A stretch of 64,000 bases of DNA. Origin: Roseburia sp. Lineage in GTDB: Bacteria; Bacillota; Clostridia; Lachnospirales; Lachnospiraceae. Under the pieces are notes generated by a model. The model had not been told where the DNA came from, searched no databases, and saw only the letters and a program-made list of their open reading frames with translations. Below, piece after piece: positions 18,834-26,467 of the stretch (position 1 is its first letter; each line of letters opens with the position of its first letter). The stretch is from assembly GCA_026168605.1 (NCBI GenBank), contig JAPFDX010000001.1, positions 124,001 to 188,000 on the forward strand. The letters are read 5' to 3'. The translations under genes and the position numbers were made by a program.

Positions 18834-19994
18834 ATGCTTACATTGGGAGTATCGTTGTATCCGGAGCAGGAGACGATCGAGGAGATTGATCGGTATTTAA
18901 AAACCGCCTCAAAATATGGTTTTACAAAGGTATTTACAAGTATGTTTTCGGTTCCCGGAACAAAGGAGGAGGTTTTTGCCTATTTTAAAAAATTCTGTGA
19001 CATTGCACACAGCTATGGCATGAAGGTGTCCGGCGACTGCAATACAGAGTTTTTGGAGAAGATGGGCGCCAGTGAAAAAGATCTGACCATTTTTAAAGAG
19101 ATGGGGATCGACATCATCCGTATGGATTTCTGCTATATGGATGAGAGGGACGTTGCGCTGATCAACAATGACCTCGGCATCGGCATTGAGCTGAACGCGG
19201 CGATGGTGCAGGGCATCGAGCTGGCGTTAAAGAATGGCGCGAATCCGAAGAACTTTTCCGCCTGCCATAATTTTTATCCGGAGAGATACACGGCGGGGAA
19301 TCTGGAATCCGTAAGAGCGGTCAACAGACAGTTGAAGGAGCTTGGGATCCCGTGCGCGATCTTTATCTCGAGCAACCGTGAGGGAGCGCATGGACCGTGG
19401 CCGGTGCAGAATGGCCTGCCGACGCTTGAGGATCACCGCTGGATCCCGGCGGAATTGCAGGTGCGCCATCTGATCGCACTCGGCGATGTGGATGAGGTGC
19501 TGTTTGGAAATGCGTTTGCGAGTGAAGAAGAATTTCAGGCGATCCATGAGGTAATGCAGAGTGCATATGTGAATGTTCCTGCGGACGAGTCTCTTGGAAT
19601 GCTCGCGAAGATTTTGCCGCACGGCGATCTGACAAGAGTACCGTTTCGCGTAGAGCTTGCGGACGGCGTGACCGATCTGGAAAAAGAGATTCTGTTCGAC
19701 TATCCGACGCACGGCGTTGGCGAATACGTATACTATATGATCCGCTCCCGCTGGACGCGCATCCAGTACGGAAAGCAGTCGATCCCGGCGAGGGAGAGCG
19801 GAAAGGAATACTATGAGCCGGGCGACGTTGTCATCGTAAATGACAATTTAAAGCATTACCGCGGCGAGGTTCAGATCGTGTTAAAGGAGATGAAGGTGGA
19901 TGGTCAGCGCAATCTGCTGGGACACATTCCACCGGAGGAGAAGATCCTGTTAAAAGAAGTGAAGCCGGGCGATACGATCTGCTTCCTACATTAG
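18834..19994 (+). CDS. DUF871 / MupG-like TIM-barrel protein (copy 1)
   Basis: The start is ATG 18834, nine bases after AGGAG, giving 386 residues; a GTG at 18828 is too close to that site. A TIM-barrel domain (LGVSLYPEQ, TSMFSVPGTKEEV, MDFCYMDERD, CHNFYPERYTA) is followed by a C-terminal beta domain (PGDVVIVNDNLKHYRGEVQIV). The characterised member MupG of Staphylococcus aureus hydrolyses MurNAc-6-phosphate-GlcNAc. Here no murQ or MurP-type transporter is present, and the transporter is of the Lac/Cel class, so the substrate may be another 6-phospho-disaccharide. A related copy follows directly. Confidence 0.82.
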   Translation: MLTLGVSLYPEQETIEEIDRYLKTASKYGFTKVFTSMFSVPGTKEEVFAYFKKFCDIAHSYGMKVSGDCNTEFLEKMGASEKDLTIFKEMGIDIIRMDFCYMDERDVALINNDLGIGIELNAAMVQGIELALKNGANPKNFSACHNFYPERYTAGNLESVRAVNRQLKELGIPCAIFISSNREGAHGPWPVQNGLPTLEDHRWIPAELQVRHLIALGDVDEVLFGNAFASEEEFQAIHEVMQSAYVNVPADESLGMLAKILPHGDLTRVPFRVELADGVTDLEKEILFDYPTHGVGEYVYYMIRSRWTRIQYGKQSIPARESGKEYYEPGDVVIVNDNLKHYRGEVQIVLKEMKVDGQRNLLGHIPPEEKILLKEVKPGDTICFLH

Positions 19995-20037
19995 TATAAA
20001 GCAAGGTTTACAGAAAAAGAGAAAGGCGGAGGATAAC

Positions 20038-21222
20038 ATGAAGCATGAGTTGGGAATTTCTGTCTATCCGGACTTAAGTCCGTTGGAGGAGATTGAAAAA
20101 TATTTTGAACTGGCAGGCAGATACGGCGTATCGAGGGTATTTTCCAGTATGTTTTCCGTGGAGGGCACAAAAGAGGAGGTGCTGGAATATTTTAGAAAGC
20201 TGATCGTGGCTGCGCACAAGAACAACTTAAAGGTGTCTCTGGACGTCAACCCGATGTGCTTTGAGAAAATGGGAGCAAAGGCGGATGACCTTAGCGTATT
20301 TAAGAGCATTGATGTGGATATTTTGCGCATGGACTTAAGCTTTGGGGCTGCCGAGGACGCAAAGCTTGTAAGAAATCCTTACGGCATCACGATCGAGTTC
20401 AACAATGCGCCTAAGATTGTGAAGGGGCTGCTTGCGCAGGGGATTGACGCAAAAGATTTTTATGTCTGCCACAACTTCTACCCGCAGCGCTACACGGCGA
20501 TGAAGTGGGAGCAGTTCCTGGAGAAAAATATAGAACTGAAGGCTTGTGCAAAGGATCTTAGGATCGGTGCGTTTATTTCCTCGACGGCGCCCGGCACACA
20601 CGGCGTATGGGACGCAGTTTGCGGGCTTCCGACGGTAGAGCGTCTGCGCACGCTGCCGATCGATCTGCAGGCGAGAATGCTTCTGGCTACCGGAAATGTG
20701 GACGATATTCTGATCGGAAACGCCTATGCGACCGAGGAGGAATTTAAACGCCTGCAGGAGGTGATGCAGGAGAGCGAGAAATTAAACGGAGAGCTCGACC
20801 CGACCTTAAAGATGCTGGTGGATCATGGACTGATCAGCTTAGACAAACAGGTGAAGCGTCTGCGCGTCACACTCGATCCGGAAGTTACCGAGAAGGAAAA
20901 GGAAGTGCTGTTTGATTTCTTCCCGCACCTTGATATGGGAGACAGCTCCGAGTGGATCTGGAGAACGAGGATTTCCAGATTTAAGTACAGCCTTCCGGCC
21001 GAGGTGTTAGAGCCACGCGCCTGCAAGGATGAGATGTTTGCAGTCGGCGATGTCGTGATGGTAAACGACAACTACAAGCATTACGCCGGGGAGATCCAGA
21101 TCGTGAAGAAGCCGATCGTAAACGACGGAACGAGAAACAGGATCGGTCATCTGGACGAGGATGAGTACCAGATGATGGAGCTTGTGTACGACGGAGATCT
21201 CGTTGAATTTTTAGAGAAATAG
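20038..21222 (+). CDS. DUF871 / MupG-like TIM-barrel protein (copy 2)
   Basis: A 394-residue paralogue of the preceding gene, starting at ATG 20038 with AAAGGCGGAGGA upstream. It shares the same motifs in the same order (GISVYPDLS, SSMFSVEGTKEEV, MDLSFG, CHNFYPQRYTA, GDVVMVNDNYKHYAGEIQIVKK). The two copies differ in the region equivalent to the substrate loops: FISSNREGAHGPW in copy 1 and FISSTAPGTHGVW here. Tandem divergent copies suggest two substrates or a heteromeric enzyme. It lies within the PTS operon, 43 bases after copy 1. Confidence 0.82.
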   Translation: MKHELGISVYPDLSPLEEIEKYFELAGRYGVSRVFSSMFSVEGTKEEVLEYFRKLIVAAHKNNLKVSLDVNPMCFEKMGAKADDLSVFKSIDVDILRMDLSFGAAEDAKLVRNPYGITIEFNNAPKIVKGLLAQGIDAKDFYVCHNFYPQRYTAMKWEQFLEKNIELKACAKDLRIGAFISSTAPGTHGVWDAVCGLPTVERLRTLPIDLQARMLLATGNVDDILIGNAYATEEEFKRLQEVMQESEKLNGELDPTLKMLVDHGLISLDKQVKRLRVTLDPEVTEKEKEVLFDFFPHLDMGDSSEWIWRTRISRFKYSLPAEVLEPRACKDEMFAVGDVVMVNDNYKHYAGEIQIVKKPIVNDGTRNRIGHLDEDEYQMMELVYDGDLVEFLEK

Positions 21223-21241
21223 GCACGGGGAGGGCGCGCAG

Positions 21242-22672
21242 ATGGGTTTTCCAAAGGATTTTATGTGGGGCGCAAGCTCCTCAAGCGCACAGATCGAGGG
21301 CGCTTACGACGTGGACGGCAAGGGGCTTACGACGTGGGACTATGACAAGAAGCACATCAATCCGGGGTGCTGCTCCTTTAAATATGCTTCCGACTTTTAT
21401 CATCATTACAAGGAAGATATTGCGCTGATGGCGGAGATGGGATTTCAGGTCTTTCGTATGTCCGTTTCCTGGGCAAGAATTTTGCCGGACGGAGAAGGAG
21501 CAGTCAATCCAAAGGGGATCGAATTTTATAAAAATGTGTTTGCCGAATGTCATAAGCATGGAATCGAACCCTTAGTGACGATTTATCACTTCGACCTTCC
21601 GGCGGCGCTGGAGGAGAAGTACAACGGCTGGCACTCCCGCAAGACGGCAGAGGCGTATGTCAATTATTGCAGGGTTCTGTTTGAAAACTTTAAGGATGAC
21701 ATCCGCTACTGGCTCACGAACAATGAATATAATGTCATGATCTATTACGGGGCGGTGGATATGCTTACCGGAAAGGCGAACGATCTGAACGCCCTCTACA
21801 ATACCGGTCATCTGCAGCTTGTGGCGATGGCAAAGGCGATTGCACTGTGCCATGAACTATGTCCCGATGCAAAGATCGGACCTGCGCCGAATCTCTGTGC
21901 GTGCTATCCGGCAAGTGCAGACCCGAAGGATACGATCGCGGCGATGAATATGGAGGATCTGCGCAACCATATGTGGGTCGATCCGCTGGTATTCGGCGCT
22001 TATCCAAAATCAGTGTTCCGTTATTTTGAGCTGAACCATATCGTGCTCGATATACAGGAGGGCGATATGGAGGCACTGGCGAATGGCAAGCCTGATTTTA
22101 TCGGCTTTAACTGCTATGGCAACGAGACGGTCGAGCACTGTGATTATTATGAAATCGACTGGAGCAGTATGGTCGGCGGTGACAACCGCGATATGAGCTA
22201 TCTCGTCAAGCTGACCGAGAAACCGGGGGTGGGACGGGCAGTGAATAACCCGTATTTCCCAAAGGGTGAGGACGGTCATGCCTTTGACCCGAGCTGCATC
22301 CGCATCACCGCACGGAAGCTGAGCGACCGCTACCATTTGCCCCTGATCATCACAGAAAACGGTTATGGACGCCCGGATGTTTTGGAGGGGGACGGGACGG
22401 TTCATGACAGTTACCGCATCGAGCATTTGCGGGGGATGATCGAGGAGATGCGCGTGGGAATGGACGAGGGTGCGCTGCTCTTTGGCTATTGTCCGTGGAG
22501 CGCCGTGGATCTTGTATCGACGAGAGAGGGTATCACAAAACGGTACGGCTTTATCTATGTGGATAGGGACGAGGACGACGAGAAAGCAAAGACCTCCCCG
22601 ATGAAACGCTACCGGAAAGACAGCTTTTACTGGTATCGGAAAGTCATTGCGACAAACGGTGAGATTGTTTAA
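21242..22672 (+). CDS. GH1 6-phospho-beta-glycosidase
   Basis: A 476-residue glycoside hydrolase family 1 enzyme. FPKDFMWGASSSSAQIEGAY is the family N-terminus. The nucleophile is Glu372 in ITENGYG and the acid/base is Glu162. The usual N-E-P at the acid/base reads N-E-Y (LTNNEYN), which is unusual. The C-terminal KRYGFIYVD region with nearby Ser and Lys is the phosphate-binding site of phospho-beta-glucosidases. It cleaves the sugar phosphate delivered by the PTS. GGGGAGG precedes the ATG, 19 bases after the second DUF871 gene. Confidence 0.9.
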   Translation: MGFPKDFMWGASSSSAQIEGAYDVDGKGLTTWDYDKKHINPGCCSFKYASDFYHHYKEDIALMAEMGFQVFRMSVSWARILPDGEGAVNPKGIEFYKNVFAECHKHGIEPLVTIYHFDLPAALEEKYNGWHSRKTAEAYVNYCRVLFENFKDDIRYWLTNNEYNVMIYYGAVDMLTGKANDLNALYNTGHLQLVAMAKAIALCHELCPDAKIGPAPNLCACYPASADPKDTIAAMNMEDLRNHMWVDPLVFGAYPKSVFRYFELNHIVLDIQEGDMEALANGKPDFIGFNCYGNETVEHCDYYEIDWSSMVGGDNRDMSYLVKLTEKPGVGRAVNNPYFPKGEDGHAFDPSCIRITARKLSDRYHLPLIITENGYGRPDVLEGDGTVHDSYRIEHLRGMIEEMRVGMDEGALLFGYCPWSAVDLVSTREGITKRYGFIYVDRDEDDEKAKTSPMKRYRKDSFYWYRKVIATNGEIV

Positions 22673-22683
22673 GGGAAGTAAAA

Positions 22684-25326
22684 ATGAAACTGAGCAGAGA
22701 GATTGTACTGGAATATATGCAGGAACAGGCGGAGGAGCACCCGGAAGGCGTCCGGTTTACAACGCAGGAGCTTTCCGAGGTGTTTGGGATGCAGCGTTCC
22801 AATCTGAGCAAGCTTTTAAATGAACTGGTGAAGGAAAACCGGATCAGGAAGACGAACGGCAGACCGGTCTACTATTTTCCGGTGAAGAAGGGGGAGGAGT
22901 CGTGCTTTCGTGAGCTGGTCGGAGCATCGGAGAGCTTGAAGCAGGCGATCCAGCTCACCAAGGCGGCGCTGCTCTATCCGGGCGGCGCGCTCCCCATTCT
23001 GATCAAAGGGCCGGACGGCTCGGGGAAAAGTATGCTCGCCTCCCTGGTGTACGAATTTGCCAAGGAGCAGGGGGTTCTCGGCGCGGACGCGCCGTTTGTG
23101 AAGATCAACTGCCGCTATCTGGAGGAGGAGAGCGGGGAGAAGAGAAGGGAAGTATTCTTTTCCGAGACGGACGGTGCGTTTCACAGAGGAAGAAACGGCG
23201 TGCTGTTTATCGACCACATCAACTGTCTGGGACCCGGCGTGCAGGATGAGCTGCTGCGTCAGGTGGAAAGTTTTCAGACCTCCTTTACCGATATGGTTCT
23301 GATCTATTCGGTGGACGACGCGATTACCTCCTCACAGCTAAGCCTGTACGTTTCAAAATTTTCCATCGTCGTCGATCTGCCCGCGCTCTCGTCGCGGACG
23401 CTTCTGGAGAGGTTTGAGTTGGTGCAGCAGTTTTTCCAGAAGGAAGCGGTGCGCATGAAGCGGGAGATCAAGATCAATGCGGAACTTCTGCGTGCGCTGC
23501 TGTTATATCCCTGCCAGTTCAATGTCAAACAGCTCAAAAAGGATATCAGGATCGGCTGTGCCAACGGATATGCGAGAAATTTTGACCGGAAGGTGGAACA
23601 GATCGAGGTCTCAATGCGCGATTTTCCGGATTATGTGCGCAGGGGGCTTCTCTCGTACCGCAAATACCGGACGCAGATCGAGGCGATCCTGCCGGATAAT
23701 TACTCGTACATTTTTTCCGGGTGGTGCGTCGATACGCTCCGCGAGCCGGAGCGTGCGGAAACGACGGAGAAAAGCCCGGGGGACACGCTCTATGAGATGA
23801 TCGACAGAAAGGTGGAGGAGTTAAAGGAGCACGGCGTGGAGGGGGATGATATCTCCGCGATCCTGCATGAGAATCTGGATCATGTTTTTTACGAGATCGA
23901 CCAGAGCATGGGCAGAAAGGAGATCGACAAGGAATCCCTGTCAAAGATCGTGGATTCCGGGATCATTGAGCTGGTGCACGGTTTTTTGCGGGAAGCGTCC
24001 GAGCGGTTTGAGCGGGTCTATCCAGACGCTGCTTTTTATGCGATCTGTCTGCACGTATCGTCGGTGACAGAACGGAAGCTTGGGACACAGAAGATGACGG
24101 ATGAGCAGATCGCGAAGGTCGTGAAGGAATACAACGAGGAGTATATTTTCTGCTCAAAATTTGCCGGAGAGCTGAAAGAAAAATTTGACGTCACGCTGCC
24201 GGTGGATGAGGTTGCGTTCCTGACGATGTTTCTTTGTCAGGCGCACCGTGGCAGCGCGCTGGAAAACAAACCTGTGGTGCTTGTGGCGATGCACGGAAAT
24301 GCGACGGCATCCAGTATTGTGAAGGTGGCGAATGCTCTCGTCGGCGACGACAATATCTATGCGTTCGATCTCGTGCTCGATGAGGATATGCAGCAGGTGT
24401 ATGAGAACCTGAAGCAGACCTTTCTGGATATCGATCAGGGAAAGGGCGTGCTGATGCTCTATGACATGGGTTCGCTGCAGACGATGGCGGGGATGATCGG
24501 AGCGGAGACGGGGATTGAGATCAAGAGCGTCTGCGTTCCGGCGACACTCATCGCGCTGGACGCCTCGCGAAAGGCGAGCAGCTATCACTCACTGGACGAG
24601 GTGTATCACGAGGTGATGGAGTCCTACCAGCAGGTCTATCAGGAGCTCGAGCAGTCCTCGAGAAACCGGGGAAATCCGCAGGTGATCATCACGCTCTGCA
24701 TGACGGGCGAGGGCGCGGCGGTCCAGATGAAAAATTATATTGTCTCACACATCCATCTGGAGAATACGGACGTTGTCCCGCTGGCGATCTCGGACAGGGA
24801 CTATCTGCTCAAGAAGGTCAACCAGATCCAGAAAAAGCAGAAGATCGTCTGCGTCGTGGGTGCGTATGACCCGCAGTTGTACGGGATCCCCTATATCCCA
24901 GTCTCAAAGCTTTTTGACACCCCGTCGGACAAGCTGGACATTCTGCTCTCGCTGGAGACGACGCAGGCGGTGACGGGAGTGAATTACAACGCCATCTATG
25001 CGTATCTGGAGGAGTCGTTGGAGGGCTTTGACATCCAGCTTTTGAAGGAGGTGCTGCCGTCGGTGCTCGGGAAGATCCGGAAGGCAGCGCGCGGGCTTTC
25101 CTCCGACCAGGAGATCGGGCTGTTTATGCACATTGCCTGCATGATCTACCGCATACAAAAGCAGGAGACCGCACCGCAGAACAGACATACACAGAGTATC
25201 ATCGCGAAAAATAAGCGACTGTATCATGACCTGAAAGAGAGCCTTGCACGTGTGGAATCGGAATTTTATATCAGCATCAACGACGATGAACTGGCAAATA
25301 TCATTCAGATCATAAAGCGGTGCTAG
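22684..25326 (+). CDS. LevR/ManR-type PRD regulator with degenerate AAA+ domain
   Basis: An 880-residue, multi-domain regulator. Residues 1-65 form a winged helix-turn-helix. About 100-290 is the AAA+ domain of sigma-54 activators, with Walker A at 109-116 (GPDGSGKS). The Walker B aspartate Asp177 is followed by His instead of Glu, and the sigma-54-contacting GAFTGA loop is reduced to GAFHRG and shortened by about ten residues. PRD1 lies around His457, an EIIA-Man-like domain around His537, an EIIB-like motif at Cys672 (LCMTGEGAA), and PRD2 around His816. It should sense PTS phosphorylation and control the operon it ends. The lost GAFTGA and Walker-B Glu argue against ATP-driven sigma-54 activation. 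Confidence 0.88.
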   Translation: MKLSREIVLEYMQEQAEEHPEGVRFTTQELSEVFGMQRSNLSKLLNELVKENRIRKTNGRPVYYFPVKKGEESCFRELVGASESLKQAIQLTKAALLYPGGALPILIKGPDGSGKSMLASLVYEFAKEQGVLGADAPFVKINCRYLEEESGEKRREVFFSETDGAFHRGRNGVLFIDHINCLGPGVQDELLRQVESFQTSFTDMVLIYSVDDAITSSQLSLYVSKFSIVVDLPALSSRTLLERFELVQQFFQKEAVRMKREIKINAELLRALLLYPCQFNVKQLKKDIRIGCANGYARNFDRKVEQIEVSMRDFPDYVRRGLLSYRKYRTQIEAILPDNYSYIFSGWCVDTLREPERAETTEKSPGDTLYEMIDRKVEELKEHGVEGDDISAILHENLDHVFYEIDQSMGRKEIDKESLSKIVDSGIIELVHGFLREASERFERVYPDAAFYAICLHVSSVTERKLGTQKMTDEQIAKVVKEYNEEYIFCSKFAGELKEKFDVTLPVDEVAFLTMFLCQAHRGSALENKPVVLVAMHGNATASSIVKVANALVGDDNIYAFDLVLDEDMQQVYENLKQTFLDIDQGKGVLMLYDMGSLQTMAGMIGAETGIEIKSVCVPATLIALDASRKASSYHSLDEVYHEVMESYQQVYQELEQSSRNRGNPQVIITLCMTGEGAAVQMKNYIVSHIHLENTDVVPLAISDRDYLLKKVNQIQKKQKIVCVVGAYDPQLYGIPYIPVSKLFDTPSDKLDILLSLETTQAVTGVNYNAIYAYLEESLEGFDIQLLKEVLPSVLGKIRKAARGLSSDQEIGLFMHIACMIYRIQKQETAPQNRHTQSIIAKNKRLYHDLKESLARVESEFYISINDDELANIIQIIKRC

Positions 25327-25347
25327 TGCGCGTTGTATGGAGAAAAA

Positions 25348-25380
25348 GCTGCCCTGACTTGTGTCAGAGCAGCTCTTTTC
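25348..25380 (+). terminator. Terminator of the PTS operon
   Basis: GCTGCCCTGAC-TTGT-GTCAGAGCAGC (one mismatch) is followed by TCTTTTC, shortly after the regulator stop at 25326. Confidence 0.75.
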
Positions 25381-25471
25381 TAAGCAGTGGATAGTGGTAT
25401 AACACATTTTTCTGGATTTTTTAATGGGAATTACACACATTTTTCTGAAAAGGGTGAGATTTCATATAAAG

Positions 25472-25772
25472 ATTCGGGTGTCAAGGGGGCAAACATTGGA
25501 TTGGCAAAATTCACAAATGGTATTCTGGTTTGTGAATATGGAGAAGCTTAGAACTTCTTAATGTTCTGCCATTTTCAGCAATTCGCCGGCAGGGAAGCCG
25601 ACGAAAGCCCGAACTGCGCTATGGATGGCGCATAGAGGGCGGTTGCGTTCCTGCATATTAACGGTATTCAGAACATTTTAGAAGTTCTTAGCTTCGGAAT
25701 CCTGAACAAAAAGAACACCATTTGTGAATTTTGCCAGTCGTAGTTTGTAAAATCCTCTTTTGACACTCGAAT
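25472..25772. repeat. Nested palindromic repeat element, long copy (MITE-like)
   Basis: The left arm 25501-25568 and right arm 25669-25736 are near-perfect inverted repeats of about 66 bases (outer core GGCAAAATTCACAAATGG, inner core AGAACTTCT and ATGTTCTG). Symmetry extends outward to ATTCGGGTGTCAA at 25472 and its complement at 25772. A central stretch of about 100 bases has its own hairpins. No open frame of note is present. A shorter relative lies at 58747-58846. Confidence 0.75.
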
Positions 25773-25785
25773 TCGATAGATCGAT

Positions 25786-25822
25786 AGAGAAAAACCCCGA
25801 AGACCAAAGCCTTCAGGGTTTT
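25786..25822 (-). terminator. Terminator of the minus-strand tRNA-Glu
   Basis: On the minus strand AAACCCTGAAG pairs with CTTCGGGGTTT (one G-T) and is followed by a T-rich tract. Confidence 0.75.
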
Positions 25823-25840
25823 AAATACCAACATAGTGAG

Positions 25841-25912
25841 CAGTTCGTAGGGGAATCGAACCCCTGTTTCCGCCGTGAGAGGGCGGTGTCTTAACCGCTT
25901 GACCAACGAACC
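25841..25912 (-). tRNA. tRNA-Glu (anticodon CUC), minus copy
   Basis: The reverse strand folds as a 72-base cloverleaf. The acceptor GGTTCGT pairs with ACGAACT (one G-U), the anticodon arm CCGCC-CTCTCAC-GGCGG gives anticodon CUC, and the T arm contains GGTTCGATTCC. CCA is not encoded. It differs at one base from the plus-strand copy (GACACCGCC against GACGCCGCC). Confidence 0.93.
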
Positions 25913-25923
25913 TTACAAAAGTT

Positions 25924-25951
25924 ATTATAGCAGAAAAAAAGAAAAATGCAA
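25924..25951 (-). promoter_or_regulatory. Promoter of the minus-strand tRNA-Glu
   Basis: On the minus strand TTGCAT (25951-25946) and TATAAT (25929-25924) have a 16-base spacer. The surroundings AAGTACTTGCAT and CTGCTATAAT match the promoter of the other copy. Confidence 0.75.
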
Positions 25952-26209
25952 GTACTTTTTGAAAGTTTTTGAAAAAATATATAATATATACAATTCGGAC
26001 AATAGATTCCGTTCTCTTTTTTGCCTGATAAGAGAGAAGCGTGCCACTCGTTGTTTTTCTTCAAAATGAAAAAATAAAGCTAAAACGAATAGAGGCAAAA
26101 TGGAGTTATCAGGTTACTATTTGAATATGTAAAGATATGTAAAGAAGGGAGATTTTGCGTATTGAAGTTCACGGGAAATCAAAAAAATGAAAAAAATTTA
26201 AAAAAGTAC

Positions 26210-26237
26210 TTGCATTTTAAATTTTTCCTGCTATAAT
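26210..26237 (+). promoter_or_regulatory. Promoter of the plus-strand tRNA-Glu
   Basis: TTGCAT (26210-26215) and TATAAT (26232-26237) with a 16-base spacer. The 270 AT-rich bases between the two tRNA promoters hold no recognisable gene. Confidence 0.75.
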
Positions 26238-26248
26238 ATCTCTTGTAC

Positions 26249-26320
26249 GGTTCGTTGGTCAAGCGGTTAAGACGCCGCCCTCTCACGGCGGAAACAGGGG
26301 TTCGATTCCCCTACGAACTG
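26249..26320 (+). tRNA. tRNA-Glu (anticodon CUC), plus copy
   Basis: A 72-base cloverleaf with acceptor GGTTCGT/ACGAACT, anticodon loop CTCTCAC (anticodon CUC) and T-arm GGTTCGATTCC. It is oriented opposite to the copy at 25841-25912, so the pair is divergent. A terminator follows within 30 bases. Confidence 0.94.
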
Positions 26321-26349
26321 CTACTGTTATTATTAACAGCCCAACCCGG

Positions 26350-26384
26350 AGTGCTGAGAATTAAGAATTCTCAGCACTTTTTCT
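26350..26384 (+). terminator. Terminator of the plus-strand tRNA-Glu
   Basis: GTGCTGAGAATT-AAG-AATTCTCAGCAC is a perfect 12-base stem followed by TTTTTCTCT. Confidence 0.9.
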
Positions 26385-26467
26385 CTATCTGAAAAGTTTT
26401 GTTCCCGGGAAAGAGAAAAGCCTCATGGGAAAATGAGAAGAAACACAAAAGAAAGGATTATGAAGTT

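Noticed and set aside
16833-25326. A MurNAc recycling operon
   Set aside because: No murQ etherase and no MurP-type EIIBC are present; the transporter is Lac/Cel class.
25472-26320. A CRISPR array or attachment site at the repeat/tRNA region
   Set aside because: The repeats are inverted, not regularly spaced direct repeats, and no cas or integrase genes are present.
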